Source: Aliiglaciecola sp. (lineage in GTDB: Bacteria; Pseudomonadota; Gammaproteobacteria; Enterobacterales; Alteromonadaceae). From it: a stretch of DNA of 64,000 bases. Where the stretch lies: positions 1 through 64,000 of the forward strand of contig JAOMVH010000001.1 of NCBI GenBank assembly GCA_028356795.1. The letters run 5' to 3'. Made by a program: the position numbers and the translations under genes. Shown here one piece after another: positions 27,364 through 37,191 of the stretch (positions are counted from its first letter, which is position 1; the number at the start of each line of letters is the position of its first letter). The notes below the pieces were generated by a model. The model was not told the origin of the DNA, ran no database searches, and saw nothing but the letters and a program-made list of their open reading frames with translations.

Positions 27364-29223
27364 TCAACTGGTACTGTTAAAAAAGCGGCGTTTTTTATAG
27401 CTCAGCCCATAGCCTGTTGGAAACAGTGGGTGGTAGTAGCGGTCGCCAACATTGACGTTAGGGTGGGAGGCTTTTGGCCAGCTGAAGGCAAGTTTTCCAC
27501 TGAATGTGCTGTTGCCACAAAGCACATCGGCGATGCCACTTCCCTCTGAGCCGGGTAACCAGGCGGCGATAAATGCGTTGGAGTAGGACAGTTCGTCTTC
27601 GATTAGTAGTGGTCGCCCTGATACCAATACTGTGATCACTGGTATACCTTTGCTATTAAGGGTTTGTATGGTGTTTGCGTCTTGCGGACAAATCGCTCCT
27701 AGGGCGAGTGAGCGTGATCTTGCTTCGTACATACTGACTTGGCCATGCACATAGCGACCTGATTCAACCACTAGGGCATCGTCACTTCGAATATCGCCAA
27801 GTATCTCTGCATAAGGCGACTCACCAATCACCATAATGGCGGCATCAAAGTCTGCATCGTGTTGCAAAGTCGTCTCAACATTTTGTTGTAATTGTGCGTG
27901 GGGGAAGCGCTTTTTAATACCTTGCCAAATTGAATCGCCGAGGGGCAGGTGGTCGTTTCCTTCAATACCTTGCCAAGTGATGGTGAAGCCTCCACATTGG
28001 CTGCCTTTGCAGTGGGCATTTTTGCCCGCAACCAGTATTCTTGCGCTGCTATTTAAGGGAAGTAAATCGTTTTCATTTTTTAGCAGCACTAACGATTTTT
28101 GAACCGCTTTTTGTGCCAATTTACGATGTGTGGAGCCTCCAAACATGCTGCTATTTGATGATACCCGCTCGGATGGAGCCGGTTTGTCAAACAATCCACT
28201 GGCAATTTTTACCGATAAAATACGTTTAACTGCGTCATTGATGCGCTCCAATGGCACTGTGCCAAGTTCCACATGATTGGTAAGGTGCTCGATGAATTTT
28301 TGCCAATTGCCCGGCACCATGAACATATCGATGCCGGCATTTACACCCTGCGCGACTGCCAAATAAAAATCATCTGCGAGGTAATCTATGCCTTGCATGT
28401 CTGACAGCAGAAAGCCGTCAAATTGCATTTTTTGTTTTAAGGTGTCATTGAGCAAAAATTTGTTGGCGTGACACTTTTCACCGTTCCAACTGCTAAACGA
28501 CACCATGATTGTCATCGCGCCAGCGTTGATGGCTTCGTAGTAGGGGAAAATATGGTTTTTTTCTAGCTCATTCCAGTCTATTACTGCGTCGCCTTGGTCG
28601 ATACCATTTAAGGTTCCGCCGTCTCCCACCCAATGTTTGGCGCAAGCCAATACGCCTTCTTCGCTATCTAATTTGCCTTGCAAACCTTTTATCATGGCTT
28701 TGGCAAACTTGCTCACGAGTTTGGGATCCTCAGAAAAACTCTCATAGGTTCTGCCCCAATTATAATCTCTGGCTACCGCTAGATTAGGCGCAAACACCCA
28801 ATCTACGCCTGTGGCTAACACTTCTTTTGCGGTTGCTTTGGCAATGTCCTTGATGAGGGAAAAATCATCAGTGGCGCCTAACCCAATGTTGTGAGGAAAA
28901 ATGACTGCGTCTTTGACGTTACTATGACCATGAATGGCATCAACGCCATATAAAATTGGAATACCCAGGTGCTGCTGATCAACCTTTGTTGATGCGTACC
29001 AGTAGTCGTCACACATCTCTACCCAGTCATTTAGTTCATTTTGCTTGGGGAAAGAACCCGCAGCGCTCAATATTGAGCCTAATTGGTAATGGTAGACATC
29101 ATTTGGGGTGCAAGTCGTCCGCTCGGCCTGGGTCATTTGGCCTATTTTTTGGGCGAGCGTCATCTTACTCAAGATAGCATTCACTCTTGCTTTAACGTGT
29201 TTGTTAAAACGCATCTTAGCCAT
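27364..29223 (-). CDS. GH3 beta-glucosidase / exo-beta-glucanase, cytosolic
   Basis: A 619-residue GH3 enzyme. The N-terminal (beta/alpha)8 domain has YGVDAIHG, WVFAPNLAV and RTYESFSEDP; the nucleophile Asp275 sits in LLSDMQGI. The second alpha/beta domain has KNENDLLPLN and CGGFTITWQG. There is no FN3-like third domain and no signal peptide, so the enzyme is probably cytosolic. It should release glucose from beta-1,3-gluco-oligosaccharides brought in by the locus transporters. Its start overlaps the end of the 740-residue GH3 gene by 8 bases, so they form one operon. Confidence 0.92.
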   Translation of the reverse strand: MAKMRFNKHVKARVNAILSKMTLAQKIGQMTQAERTTCTPNDVYHYQLGSILSAAGSFPKQNELNDWVEMCDDYWYASTKVDQQHLGIPILYGVDAIHGHSNVKDAVIFPHNIGLGATDDFSLIKDIAKATAKEVLATGVDWVFAPNLAVARDYNWGRTYESFSEDPKLVSKFAKAMIKGLQGKLDSEEGVLACAKHWVGDGGTLNGIDQGDAVIDWNELEKNHIFPYYEAINAGAMTIMVSFSSWNGEKCHANKFLLNDTLKQKMQFDGFLLSDMQGIDYLADDFYLAVAQGVNAGIDMFMVPGNWQKFIEHLTNHVELGTVPLERINDAVKRILSVKIASGLFDKPAPSERVSSNSSMFGGSTHRKLAQKAVQKSLVLLKNENDLLPLNSSARILVAGKNAHCKGSQCGGFTITWQGIEGNDHLPLGDSIWQGIKKRFPHAQLQQNVETTLQHDADFDAAIMVIGESPYAEILGDIRSDDALVVESGRYVHGQVSMYEARSRSLALGAICPQDANTIQTLNSKGIPVITVLVSGRPLLIEDELSYSNAFIAAWLPGSEGSGIADVLCGNSTFSGKLAFSWPKASHPNVNVGDRYYHPLFPTGYGLSYKKRRFFNSTS

Positions 29224-31438
29224 CGATTAATTCAAACCCTTGTTGAAGTGTTGTGGCTGAACTACCACCAACCCACACGTGGAAGTGACCTGATTCAGCA
29301 GCCCATTGCATCTCATCATTATAAAACGATAAGTCATTAATATTCAGCGAAAATATCACCTTTTTATGTTCGCCGCGCTTAACATGAACCCGTGAAAATT
29401 GCTTAAGTTCTTTTACCGGACGGGTGGCGCTAGCAACTAAGTCTCGAATATACAATTGCACAACTTCATCAGCATCCCAGTCACCTGTGTTATGCACGGT
29501 AACAGCCACTTCGAGAGTTTCTGAACGATTAATATGATGTTGACTCAACGTTAATTGGGAGTAGGTGAACTGGGAGTATGATAAACCAAAACCAAATTCA
29601 AAAAGCGGCGAAAAGTGGGTATCCAAATGAATTGCAGCCATGCCCAAAGAAGTTTGTGGGCTTCGAGGGGGAATATCATTCATGTGGATATATTGGTCGT
29701 TGGTGGCTGGCTTCCCTGAATTTTTTTGGTTGTAATACAGAGGGATTTGACCCACTTTACGAGGGAAGGTCACTGGCAATTTGCCACTGGGGACCGCTTC
29801 ACCAAGCAGCAAATCGGCAATAGCTGGGCCTGCCATTGTACCTGGGTGCCAAGCATATAGCACGCTGTCTACTTTTTCGATAATTGGCTCTAAGGTTAGG
29901 GGTCTACCCGCCAGCACTACAAGCACAATGGGTTTACCCAGTTCAGCCATTTTTTCAATTAGTTCCATCTGGCTGCCAGGTAAATCAATATCAGCGCGAC
30001 AATGTGCTTCTCCTGATAAAATCGCTTCCTCGCCAACACACATGACGATCACATCAGCTTGATTGGCCGACGCTAATGCTTGGGCGTACAAATCGGTTGT
30101 ATATGAGCGGGTTGTCGCCATTGCCCTGTCATAGGTGATGTTAACTGAGCTTGGGCACGCAGATTCTAGGGCGCTGCGAATGGTGACACTGTGCTGCGGC
30201 TCACCGTCAAATATCCAGGTTCCCAGTTGTTCAAAACCATCATCAGCCAATGGCCCAATTAACGCGATATGTTGGGTTTCTTGGGCGTTTATGGGGAGCG
30301 TTTGATTGTGGTTTTTTAACAGCACACAGCTTTGTGTAGCGATCTGCTTGGCAACGTCTAAACTTTCTTGCTGATAAAAAGCATCCGCGGTGTCAGGGGA
30401 TTGGCAGTCTTTGTCAAACAATCCCAGTTGTTCTTTGACAGATAAAATGAGACCTACGCTATGGTCAACTTGTGCAATGTCTACTTGTTTTGTTTCAAGC
30501 AACTCTTCTAGGTGCTCGCGATACGTGGTGCTGACCATTTCCATATCTAAGCCGGCATTAAAGGCTTTTTGTGCAGAATCTCGCGAGTTTTCGGTTAAAC
30601 CATGTATCTCTAACTGGTAGATTGATTCCCAATCGCTTACCACAAATCCTTTGAATCCCCATTCTTCTCTGAGTATCTTTTTCATCAACCAACGATTACC
30701 GCTGGCAGGCACGCCATTCAAATCACTAAAGCTCGACATAAAGGTTGCCGCGCCTGAATCTGAGGCCATTTTAAATGGCGGCAAATAGATATTGCGCAGT
30801 TCATTTTCGGGAATATTGGTGGTGCCGTAATCTCTGCCACTTTCAGTCGCCCCATAGCCGGCAAAGTGTTTAGCACATGCTGCAATCTGTCCCGATTCAG
30901 ACATATCCGTGCCTTGAAAACCGTCAACCATTGCTGCACCGAGTATGGAGCACAGGTAGGGATCTTCTCCCAAGCTTTCAGCAATACGCCCCCACCTTGG
31001 GTCGCGGCTAATATCAATCATGGGCGCAAAGGTCCAGTTTACCCCTACTGAGTTAGCTTCGAGCGCCGCTATACGGGCGGCTTGTTCAACTAGCTCTGCA
31101 TTCCAGCTTGCGGCTTGACCTAATGGGATGGGAAAGATGGTTTTGAAACCGTGGATCACATCTCTACCAATTAACAGTGGAATGCCCAATCGACTTTCCT
31201 GTTTGGCAATATGTTGAAGGTAGTTCACTGTGGGACCATCGACTTCGTTGATAACCGACCCAACCCAACCGTCTCGCACCTGTTGTGCTAGATGTTCGCT
31301 TACATGGCCCTCGCATCCTGACACTTGGCACAATTGGCCAATTTTTTCGTGCAGGTGCATATTTGATAACAATTGAGATACCCGTTCAGAAAACCTTGGA
31401 TTCGAACTGACTTTCGCCATATCTGCCGCTACGTGCAT
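29216..31438 (-). CDS. GH3 beta-glucosidase (BglX-like), cytosolic
   Basis: A 740-residue three-domain GH3 enzyme: TIM barrel (GRDVIHGFKTIFPIPLG, TFAPMIDISRDPRWGR), nucleophile Asp269 in FVVSDWESI, alpha/beta sandwich, and a C-terminal FN3-like domain (VTVHNTGDWDADEVVQLYI, SRVHVKRGE). BglX homologues are periplasmic, but this one has no signal peptide, so it is probably cytosolic like its partner. ATG 31438 has AAGGA eight bases upstream. It leads a two-gene GH3 operon diverging from the GPH transporter. Confidence 0.92.
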   Translation of the reverse strand: MHVAADMAKVSSNPRFSERVSQLLSNMHLHEKIGQLCQVSGCEGHVSEHLAQQVRDGWVGSVINEVDGPTVNYLQHIAKQESRLGIPLLIGRDVIHGFKTIFPIPLGQAASWNAELVEQAARIAALEANSVGVNWTFAPMIDISRDPRWGRIAESLGEDPYLCSILGAAMVDGFQGTDMSESGQIAACAKHFAGYGATESGRDYGTTNIPENELRNIYLPPFKMASDSGAATFMSSFSDLNGVPASGNRWLMKKILREEWGFKGFVVSDWESIYQLEIHGLTENSRDSAQKAFNAGLDMEMVSTTYREHLEELLETKQVDIAQVDHSVGLILSVKEQLGLFDKDCQSPDTADAFYQQESLDVAKQIATQSCVLLKNHNQTLPINAQETQHIALIGPLADDGFEQLGTWIFDGEPQHSVTIRSALESACPSSVNITYDRAMATTRSYTTDLYAQALASANQADVIVMCVGEEAILSGEAHCRADIDLPGSQMELIEKMAELGKPIVLVVLAGRPLTLEPIIEKVDSVLYAWHPGTMAGPAIADLLLGEAVPSGKLPVTFPRKVGQIPLYYNQKNSGKPATNDQYIHMNDIPPRSPQTSLGMAAIHLDTHFSPLFEFGFGLSYSQFTYSQLTLSQHHINRSETLEVAVTVHNTGDWDADEVVQLYIRDLVASATRPVKELKQFSRVHVKRGEHKKVIFSLNINDLSFYNDEMQWAAESGHFHVWVGGSSATTLQQGFELIDG

Positions 31439-31787
31439 TCACAATTTCCTTTAAAGTGGCCTTTTGGCCTGCTTAGTTCGCCTTTTTTAACGCTGCTAAG
31501 CCTAATTAGTTAAACTTGTCTTTCTTCACCTTAATTGTGCGTTTAAGCAATTCAAACTAAATCAGCCCAAGTGGACTTATCCAAAGACTAAATGGAGTCT
31601 GATAGATCATTTTGATTGAGCAAATTATTTAACGAGCCATTAACAATGGGGCTGTTTTGAAAAGTGACCATCTCAACGTATCGTTTGTGCCCGCTCGTCG
31701 TATTTACATTGTGATGAAAATATTAGCGTGTAACGTGGATGTTAATTTTTAAGTTAACAGCAAGTTGCGCACAGTTGGGAACCAGCA
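31439..31787. other. Divergent promoter region between GH3 operon and GPH transporter
   Basis: 349 bases without a plausible gene. Promoters in both directions are expected. It contains GTTAACAGC at 31753-31761 with a GTTAA half at 31741, a 9-mer also found at 56105; the related GTTAACTGC occurs twice between the two GH16 genes. No other clear element was seen. Confidence 0.5.
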
Positions 31788-33224
31788 ATGACAGACCAAG
31801 AACATTACACCACCGCCCCAGAAGACAAAATTCCGTTTTTTAGTAAAGTGATTTATGGATTTGGCGCTATGGTTAACAACCTGTTGGCTGCCGCGATTGG
31901 GGGGATGGTGATAGTGCTGAACCTAGGTTTAGGCATGAACCCCGCTTTGGTTGGCCTTGTGAGCGCCTTACCTAGGTTAACCGACGCCATTACCGACCCT
32001 CTAATGGGTTATATAAGTGATAAGACCAAGTCAAAATGGGGACGTCGGCGTCCTTATATTTTTGCTGGCGCCATTGCTGCCGGGATCTTATATGCCCTGT
32101 TGTGGCAGCTTCCTGCCGAACAAAGTGAAAGCTACTACTTTTGGTATTTCCTGATTGGTTCTTTGGTATTTTATTTAGCCTATACCATGTTTGCTACGCC
32201 TTGGGTGGCGCTAGGGTATGAGCTTACGCCTGACTATCATGAGCGTACCCGCTTGATGGGGGTTCAGAACTTCATGGGCTACATCGTTTATATGATAGCC
32301 CCATGGTTTTTGTGGTTTATGCAAAATGATAACTGGTTCGACAGCATGGCTGAAGGAGCAGGCTGGTTGGCGATGATCATTGGTGCATTTACAATTTGTG
32401 TTGGTATTTTACCCGCAATTTTCCTTAAAGAGCGTCATCAAAGCATCCCAACAGAAAAAACTGAAAATGATACCGAAGACTTTACACCAGGCATCAAGGG
32501 CTTCTTTTCTGGATTCGGTGAGACCATAAAATGTAAGCCGTTTTTGTACCTGTGCTGCGCTACCTTTTTGGTGTTTAACGGATTTATGATTGTTTCTGCC
32601 TTCCAGTTTTACGCCATTATTTATTATGTATTTGGTGGTGATACCAGCCAAGGCTCTGAATATGCCGGTTATGCGGGCACCTTGATGGCATTCTCGACAT
32701 TGTTCGTGATTATCTTGGTTTCTAAATTGGCAACTATTTATGGCAAGCGCAAAGCGTTTTTCTTTACCACTGGTATGTCGATGGTGGGATATGGGCTTAA
32801 ATGGTTCTGTTATGACCCAGATACGCCTTGGTTATTGTTTATCCCTATGCCTTTCATCGCGTTCGGTTTGGGCGGGTTATTTACCCTAATGGGTTCGATG
32901 ATTGCCGATGTATGTGATTATGATGAGCTTAAAACTCACCAACGTCGTGAAGGAATGTTTGGTTCAATCTATTGGTGGGTGGTGAAACTGGGTCAAGCCG
33001 CTGCCTTAGCTGCGGGCGGATTCTTGTTAAATGCCACAGGTTTTGACGTTGCCCTTGAGGGTGACCAGACTGAACTGACTCTTTCACTTATCAGATTATT
33101 TGACGGTGTCATACCGTTTGTTTTCTCCGGTATCGCGATTCTTCTGGTTATGGCTTATCCGCTGACAGAAGCAAGGTCTCGTGAAATTCGCATGGAGCTC
33201 GAAGCTCGCAGAGGGAAAGGCTGA
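31788..33224 (+). CDS. GPH-family (MelB-type) sugar:cation symporter
   Basis: A 478-residue inner-membrane transporter with 12 predicted helices. The GPH signature is clear: DAITDPLMGYISDKTKSKWG (about 65-84) followed by RRRP, and a mid-protein loop with ERTRLMG. It is expected to carry beta-glucosides or laminari-oligosaccharides across the inner membrane with Na+ or H+. It sits between the two-gene GH3 operon (divergent) and the GH81 gene (same strand), which supports this substrate; there is no direct evidence for specificity. Confidence 0.92.
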   Translation: MTDQEHYTTAPEDKIPFFSKVIYGFGAMVNNLLAAAIGGMVIVLNLGLGMNPALVGLVSALPRLTDAITDPLMGYISDKTKSKWGRRRPYIFAGAIAAGILYALLWQLPAEQSESYYFWYFLIGSLVFYLAYTMFATPWVALGYELTPDYHERTRLMGVQNFMGYIVYMIAPWFLWFMQNDNWFDSMAEGAGWLAMIIGAFTICVGILPAIFLKERHQSIPTEKTENDTEDFTPGIKGFFSGFGETIKCKPFLYLCCATFLVFNGFMIVSAFQFYAIIYYVFGGDTSQGSEYAGYAGTLMAFSTLFVIILVSKLATIYGKRKAFFFTTGMSMVGYGLKWFCYDPDTPWLLFIPMPFIAFGLGGLFTLMGSMIADVCDYDELKTHQRREGMFGSIYWWVVKLGQAAALAAGGFLLNATGFDVALEGDQTELTLSLIRLFDGVIPFVFSGIAILLVMAYPLTEARSREIRMELEARRGKG

Positions 33225-33294
33225 TACTCAGTCAGCCTATATTTCCTTAGGTTCCCTTAAGCTAAACCGCTTTTTTTACATTTATTTTTTTTAT

Positions 33295-33322
33295 AGCCAC
33301 TTACCCAAAGGGTTAAGTGGCT
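33295..33322 (+). terminator. Stable hairpin between transporter and GH81 genes
   Basis: AGCCACTTA and TAAGTGGCT pair perfectly, with CCC/GGG extending the stem (one bulged T) around AAA. It is followed by GCTAATGATTTTTTC, so it could attenuate transcription into GH81 or protect a processed end. Confidence 0.45.
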
Positions 33323-33350
33323 GCTAATGATTTTTTCAAAGGGATATAAA

Positions 33351-36300
33351 ATGAAGTTTTTTGGTCCAGTTGTTCTTGCGCTTTCTTTAACGGTATTGTC
33401 CGCATGTGGAGGCGGTGGTGGCAGCAGCCAAGAGCCTGCGCCAACGCCTGTGCCCGATCCACCGCCGGCACCAACACCTGTGCCCGATCCTCCGCCGGCA
33501 CCAACACCTGTGCCTGATCCACCGCCGGCACCAACGCCTGTGCCCGATCCACCGCCGGCACCAACGCCTGTGCCTGATCCTCCACCGGCGCCAACACCTG
33601 TGCCTGATCCACCACCGGCACCACCTCCAGTGCCTGATCCAGATCCTGCTCCTGACATCGATATTATTCCAGTGGGTAAGGGCAGTGTTGCGGTTGATTT
33701 TAACCCTGATGGATACCGTTGTACCGAAGACTATGGTTTCTGGGTGTATAACGCCGGAGTCGTATTACCTGGTGTAAGTGGCTGTACAAATGATGATAGA
33801 CCCATTGGCAACATTACCAAACGCTATCCGCAAGTTGTGGGTAAAGCAGCACAAGATCCTGTGGCGTCCCACCGCTGGTGGGGGTCGGTGTCTTTCCTGG
33901 GCGAAATGGCCATAGGCGACCCTAACAGCGCGGCTTATATCACGCCTGATCCGATTATCGCGCGGATCACTAATAAAGGTGTGCGCGTGATGGGAATACC
34001 GTCAGGTTTGCAGTCAATGGATGAGATTAATTTCCAATACCCCATACCTGATCCATTTTCCGAAGTCTTTGATGGAATAGCAGTTGCTAACTCAAATCAC
34101 GCCGATTTAGAGGCATTTTTAAAAGATAGTAGTGAAGGCTCTGTCACCGTTGAGTGGCAAGCAAATAATACTGCCGTGATGGAAGCCACCTTTGTGCATG
34201 GCTCACCCTATATCTTCTTTACTTCTTTTGATGGCGACTTTTTGCTTAGAACCTTACGTGAAGATGGTGGAGAGAAAGGTCATTTTGAGGTGGCCGACAA
34301 CGTTCTTGGTTTATGGACAAGTGTAGCGGGTAACAAAAATACGTATTTGGCGGTGGGTGACAGCGGCACTGAGTTTGCCAATATCACTAGCAATCAAATT
34401 CAGGTCACAAGTCCCGACAACACCTTTACCTTGGTATTGATGCCTGAGTCGGGTGATGTCACACCGCCCCAAGCCATGATTGATAGTTTTGTTGAGCTTG
34501 CACTAAATCAGGTGACGTCAGTTAAAATTGATTATGCGGTTAATCCACAAACTCAGGCTGTCACGGTTTCCCATCAATACCTAAATGCTGCAGGCGAAGC
34601 CACACAAACCATGGCGGGATTACATCCACTGCACTGGAAAAACAGCACAGTGGCAACTACTGATTATTCGGTCAGAAGTGCTCGTGGTACGGTGAAGTTT
34701 GCTAAAATCGATGGTTTTGATTATGCCATTCCGTCAATGGGGGTACTGCCTTATTTGCCGTCAACTAATCCGTCTATGGATTCATCCACATTAACTGCGT
34801 ATATCGAATCATTCATCGCCGAAGGCCCCTCAAATTGGAATACTTTTACAGATACTTATTGGTCTGGAAAAGCCTATTCAAAGGTCTCTGAATTGGCCGC
34901 CATTGCCCGAGCAAATGGGATGGAAGAAGAGGCGGATATTTTCATTGATTGGCTCAAGCTAGAGCTTTCTACCTGGTTTAGCGCCACCACCAATGATGAA
35001 ATCGATACTGATAAATACTTTGTCTACGACGACGAGTGGGACACCTTGTTAGGCGTCACCGAATCATTTGCAGCGCATCAGATGTTAAACGATCACCATT
35101 TTCATTATGGCTACTTTGTGCGTGCGGCTGCTGAGATTTGCCGGGTAGACGCACTTTGGTGTGCAGACGATGAATATGGCCCTATGGTTGAAATGTTGAT
35201 TCGGGATTACGCCGGTGGCAAAGACGATGATATGTTTCCTTACTTGCGACATTTTGACCCAGCCAATGGTTTTTCATGGGCCTCTGGCACCGTTAACTTT
35301 GCACGTGGTAACAACAATGAGTCCACTTCAGAAGCGGCAAATGCTTATGGTGCCATGGTGTTGTACGGCTTAATTACCGACAATCAAGCATTGGTGGACC
35401 GAGGAACCTATCTGCATGCATCTACGGCTGCTACTTACTGGCAATATTGGAACAACATTGATGCCTATAACAACATGCCAGAGGAGTTTGATAACTTTCC
35501 AGCAACCTATGACAAAATTACCACGTCGATCATTTGGGGTGATGGGGCGGTATTTTCCACATGGTTTAGTCCTTTATATGCCCATATTTTAGGTATACAA
35601 GGCTTGCCGATCAATCCGCTAACTTTGCATGTGGCGCAATATCCTGATTATATGGCTGACTACATCGAGCTTGGTCTATCTGAGTCATCTAATGGCAAAC
35701 CATCAGGATTAGGCACAGATCAGTGGCGTGATATTTGGTGGAACCTGTGGGCCATGAATGATGCGACCAGTGCTATCGCTGACTTTAACTCAGTAAGCAA
35801 TTACACCCCTGAGTTTGGCGAGTCCAAAGCTCATACCTATCATTGGATACATGCCCTTGAAGAACTCGGTCAAGTGATCAGTGGTACCGGCGATGTTACC
35901 GCGGATGATCCTGCTGCCATGGTATTTGAAAAAGACGGAAGTCGCAGTTATCTGGTGTACAACTTTGGCAATGATGCCAAAACCGTTAATTTTAGTGATG
36001 GCGTTTCATTTGAGGCGGCAGCATCAGTGTTTACGGTGCGTACCACCTTTGATTTAGAAACTGACGATAACGAACCGCCAAGCGCAGTGACGCTGTTAGT
36101 GGCTTCAAATATTCGCCAAACCCAAGCGGATCTCACATGGCAAGCGGCCACTGACAATGTGCGTGTTGCCAGCTACCGTGTTGATGTATTGCAAGATGCT
36201 GAAGTCATAAACACCTATGGGACCCAGTCGACACAATTCGGTTTAACTGGGTTAACCGCCAACACTGACTATGAAGTCACGGTGACAGCCATCGATGTGG

Positions 36301-37136
36301 CGGGTAATGAATCTGTTGCAGATACGATTGATATTACCACTGCCCAAGAAGGGCAAGATTTACCGCCACTGATGTCTGGGGTGATCATGCTAAACAGTGT
36401 TTCCAGCACGGGCATGACAATCAGCTGGTCAGCGGCTGAAGATGAGGGCGAGATAGCAAGTTATTCGGTTGTGGTTACTGGACCGGACAACTTCCTGTTT
36501 GAAACCTCAACGCAAAACTTGACTATTGAATTGACAGATTTAACCGAAAATACCCTTTACACCCTTCAGGTTACGGCACTGGACGATAGTAATCAGGCGT
36601 CCAACACTCTTGAGCGTCAAGTGACGACTGCTACATCAACTCCGGCACTCGTGGTCTTTGCCACAAGTCTACCTGATGGCTATGTGACGGCTAATTATCC
36701 GGGTAATGATGAGGCGGATAACGATATTATTTCGACTGATGGTGGCGTGTTAGAGGCAGACTTCACCGGTGGTGGTAATGTGTATATCACCGCTCCCAGC
36801 ACCGTGGACTTAAGCCCCTATGAAAGTGGTTACTTAGAATTTGAGTTGCGTGTTGTAAGCATGGGTAGCCATTCTGATATTTTGGTGAAAATTGATAGTG
36901 GTTGGCCGGCAGTCAGTGATTTGGATGTCTCGGCCTATGGCGGCTTGCCTACTAATGATACTGACTTTGTGGCGTATCGAATTCCAATTGCCGACTTTGT
37001 CGCTTCGTCAAACCGCTTTGTTGAAGGCAATACGATGGATATTAGTTCAGTGGTTAACCCCGTTGTTTTTGAAGGTAGTGAAGGCGGCGATGCGTTGCAT
37101 ATTCAGTTGCGCAACATTCAGTTTGTTGCTCAGTAA
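33351..37136 (+). CDS. GH81 endo-beta-1,3-glucanase lipoprotein with Pro-rich linker, two FN3 and a C-terminal CBM-like domain
   Basis: Starts at ATG 33351 (AAAGGG ribosome site), not at the in-frame ATG 33327. The type II signal peptide ends LSAC with Cys19. Residues about 30-105 are a linker of PTPVPDPPPA repeats. The GH81 domain (about 120-890) has HRWWGSVSFLGE, catalytic Asp581 in NDHHFHYGYF and Glu657 in NNESTSEAANAYG; their 76-residue spacing equals the one I recall for Bacillus halodurans GH81. FN3 domains lie at about 905-995 and 1003-1092. A final beta-sandwich (about 1096-1261) shares its layout with the repeats of the GH16 protein at 43748. As a surface or periplasm-facing lipoprotein it should cut laminarin internally. 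Confidence 0.93.
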   Translation: MKFFGPVVLALSLTVLSACGGGGGSSQEPAPTPVPDPPPAPTPVPDPPPAPTPVPDPPPAPTPVPDPPPAPTPVPDPPPAPTPVPDPPPAPPPVPDPDPAPDIDIIPVGKGSVAVDFNPDGYRCTEDYGFWVYNAGVVLPGVSGCTNDDRPIGNITKRYPQVVGKAAQDPVASHRWWGSVSFLGEMAIGDPNSAAYITPDPIIARITNKGVRVMGIPSGLQSMDEINFQYPIPDPFSEVFDGIAVANSNHADLEAFLKDSSEGSVTVEWQANNTAVMEATFVHGSPYIFFTSFDGDFLLRTLREDGGEKGHFEVADNVLGLWTSVAGNKNTYLAVGDSGTEFANITSNQIQVTSPDNTFTLVLMPESGDVTPPQAMIDSFVELALNQVTSVKIDYAVNPQTQAVTVSHQYLNAAGEATQTMAGLHPLHWKNSTVATTDYSVRSARGTVKFAKIDGFDYAIPSMGVLPYLPSTNPSMDSSTLTAYIESFIAEGPSNWNTFTDTYWSGKAYSKVSELAAIARANGMEEEADIFIDWLKLELSTWFSATTNDEIDTDKYFVYDDEWDTLLGVTESFAAHQMLNDHHFHYGYFVRAAAEICRVDALWCADDEYGPMVEMLIRDYAGGKDDDMFPYLRHFDPANGFSWASGTVNFARGNNNESTSEAANAYGAMVLYGLITDNQALVDRGTYLHASTAATYWQYWNNIDAYNNMPEEFDNFPATYDKITTSIIWGDGAVFSTWFSPLYAHILGIQGLPINPLTLHVAQYPDYMADYIELGLSESSNGKPSGLGTDQWRDIWWNLWAMNDATSAIADFNSVSNYTPEFGESKAHTYHWIHALEELGQVISGTGDVTADDPAAMVFEKDGSRSYLVYNFGNDAKTVNFSDGVSFEAAASVFTVRTTFDLETDDNEPPSAVTLLVASNIRQTQADLTWQAATDNVRVASYRVDVLQDAEVINTYGTQSTQFGLTGLTANTDYEVTVTAIDVAGNESVADTIDITTAQEGQDLPPLMSGVIMLNSVSSTGMTISWSAAEDEGEIASYSVVVTGPDNFLFETSTQNLTIELTDLTENTLYTLQVTALDDSNQASNTLERQVTTATSTPALVVFATSLPDGYVTANYPGNDEADNDIISTDGGVLEADFTGGGNVYITAPSTVDLSPYESGYLEFELRVVSMGSHSDILVKIDSGWPAVSDLDVSAYGGLPTNDTDFVAYRIPIADFVASSNRFVEGNTMDISSVVNPVVFEGSEGGDALHIQLRNIQFVAQ
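33441..33650 (+). repeat. 30-base tandem repeat encoding the Pro-rich linker
   Basis: Six full 30-base units from 33441 to 33620 encode PTPVPDPPPA; a seventh, degenerate unit (33621-33650) encodes PPPVPDPDPA. Units differ by a few synonymous changes, mostly T/C or A/T at third positions. The array is inside the GH81 reading frame and keeps it, so copy-number change only alters linker length. Confidence 0.9.
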
Positions 37137-37151
37137 TAGAGGCCGTTTACC

Positions 37152-37181
37152 GCTGGTGGGCGCTAACTAAGCGCCACCGGC
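37152..37181. terminator. Strong hairpin between convergent GH81 and cupin genes
   Basis: GCTGGTGGGCGCT (37152-37164) pairs with AGCGCCACCGGC (37170-37181) with one bulge. It can serve as terminator for both converging genes, although no long T-run is present. Confidence 0.6.
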
Positions 37182-37191
37182 TATTGCACAA

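Noticed and set aside
33441-33650. Regular 30-base repeats that could suggest a CRISPR array
   Set aside because: Units are contiguous without spacers and encode the in-frame PTPVPDPPPA linker.
33257-33658. 133- and 103-codon ORFs on the minus strand across the Pro-rich repeat, giving Gly-rich and Val/Gln-rich proteins
   Set aside because: They are shadows of the 30-base repeat in the GH81 gene; low complexity, no ribosome site, and overlapped by a clear coding frame.
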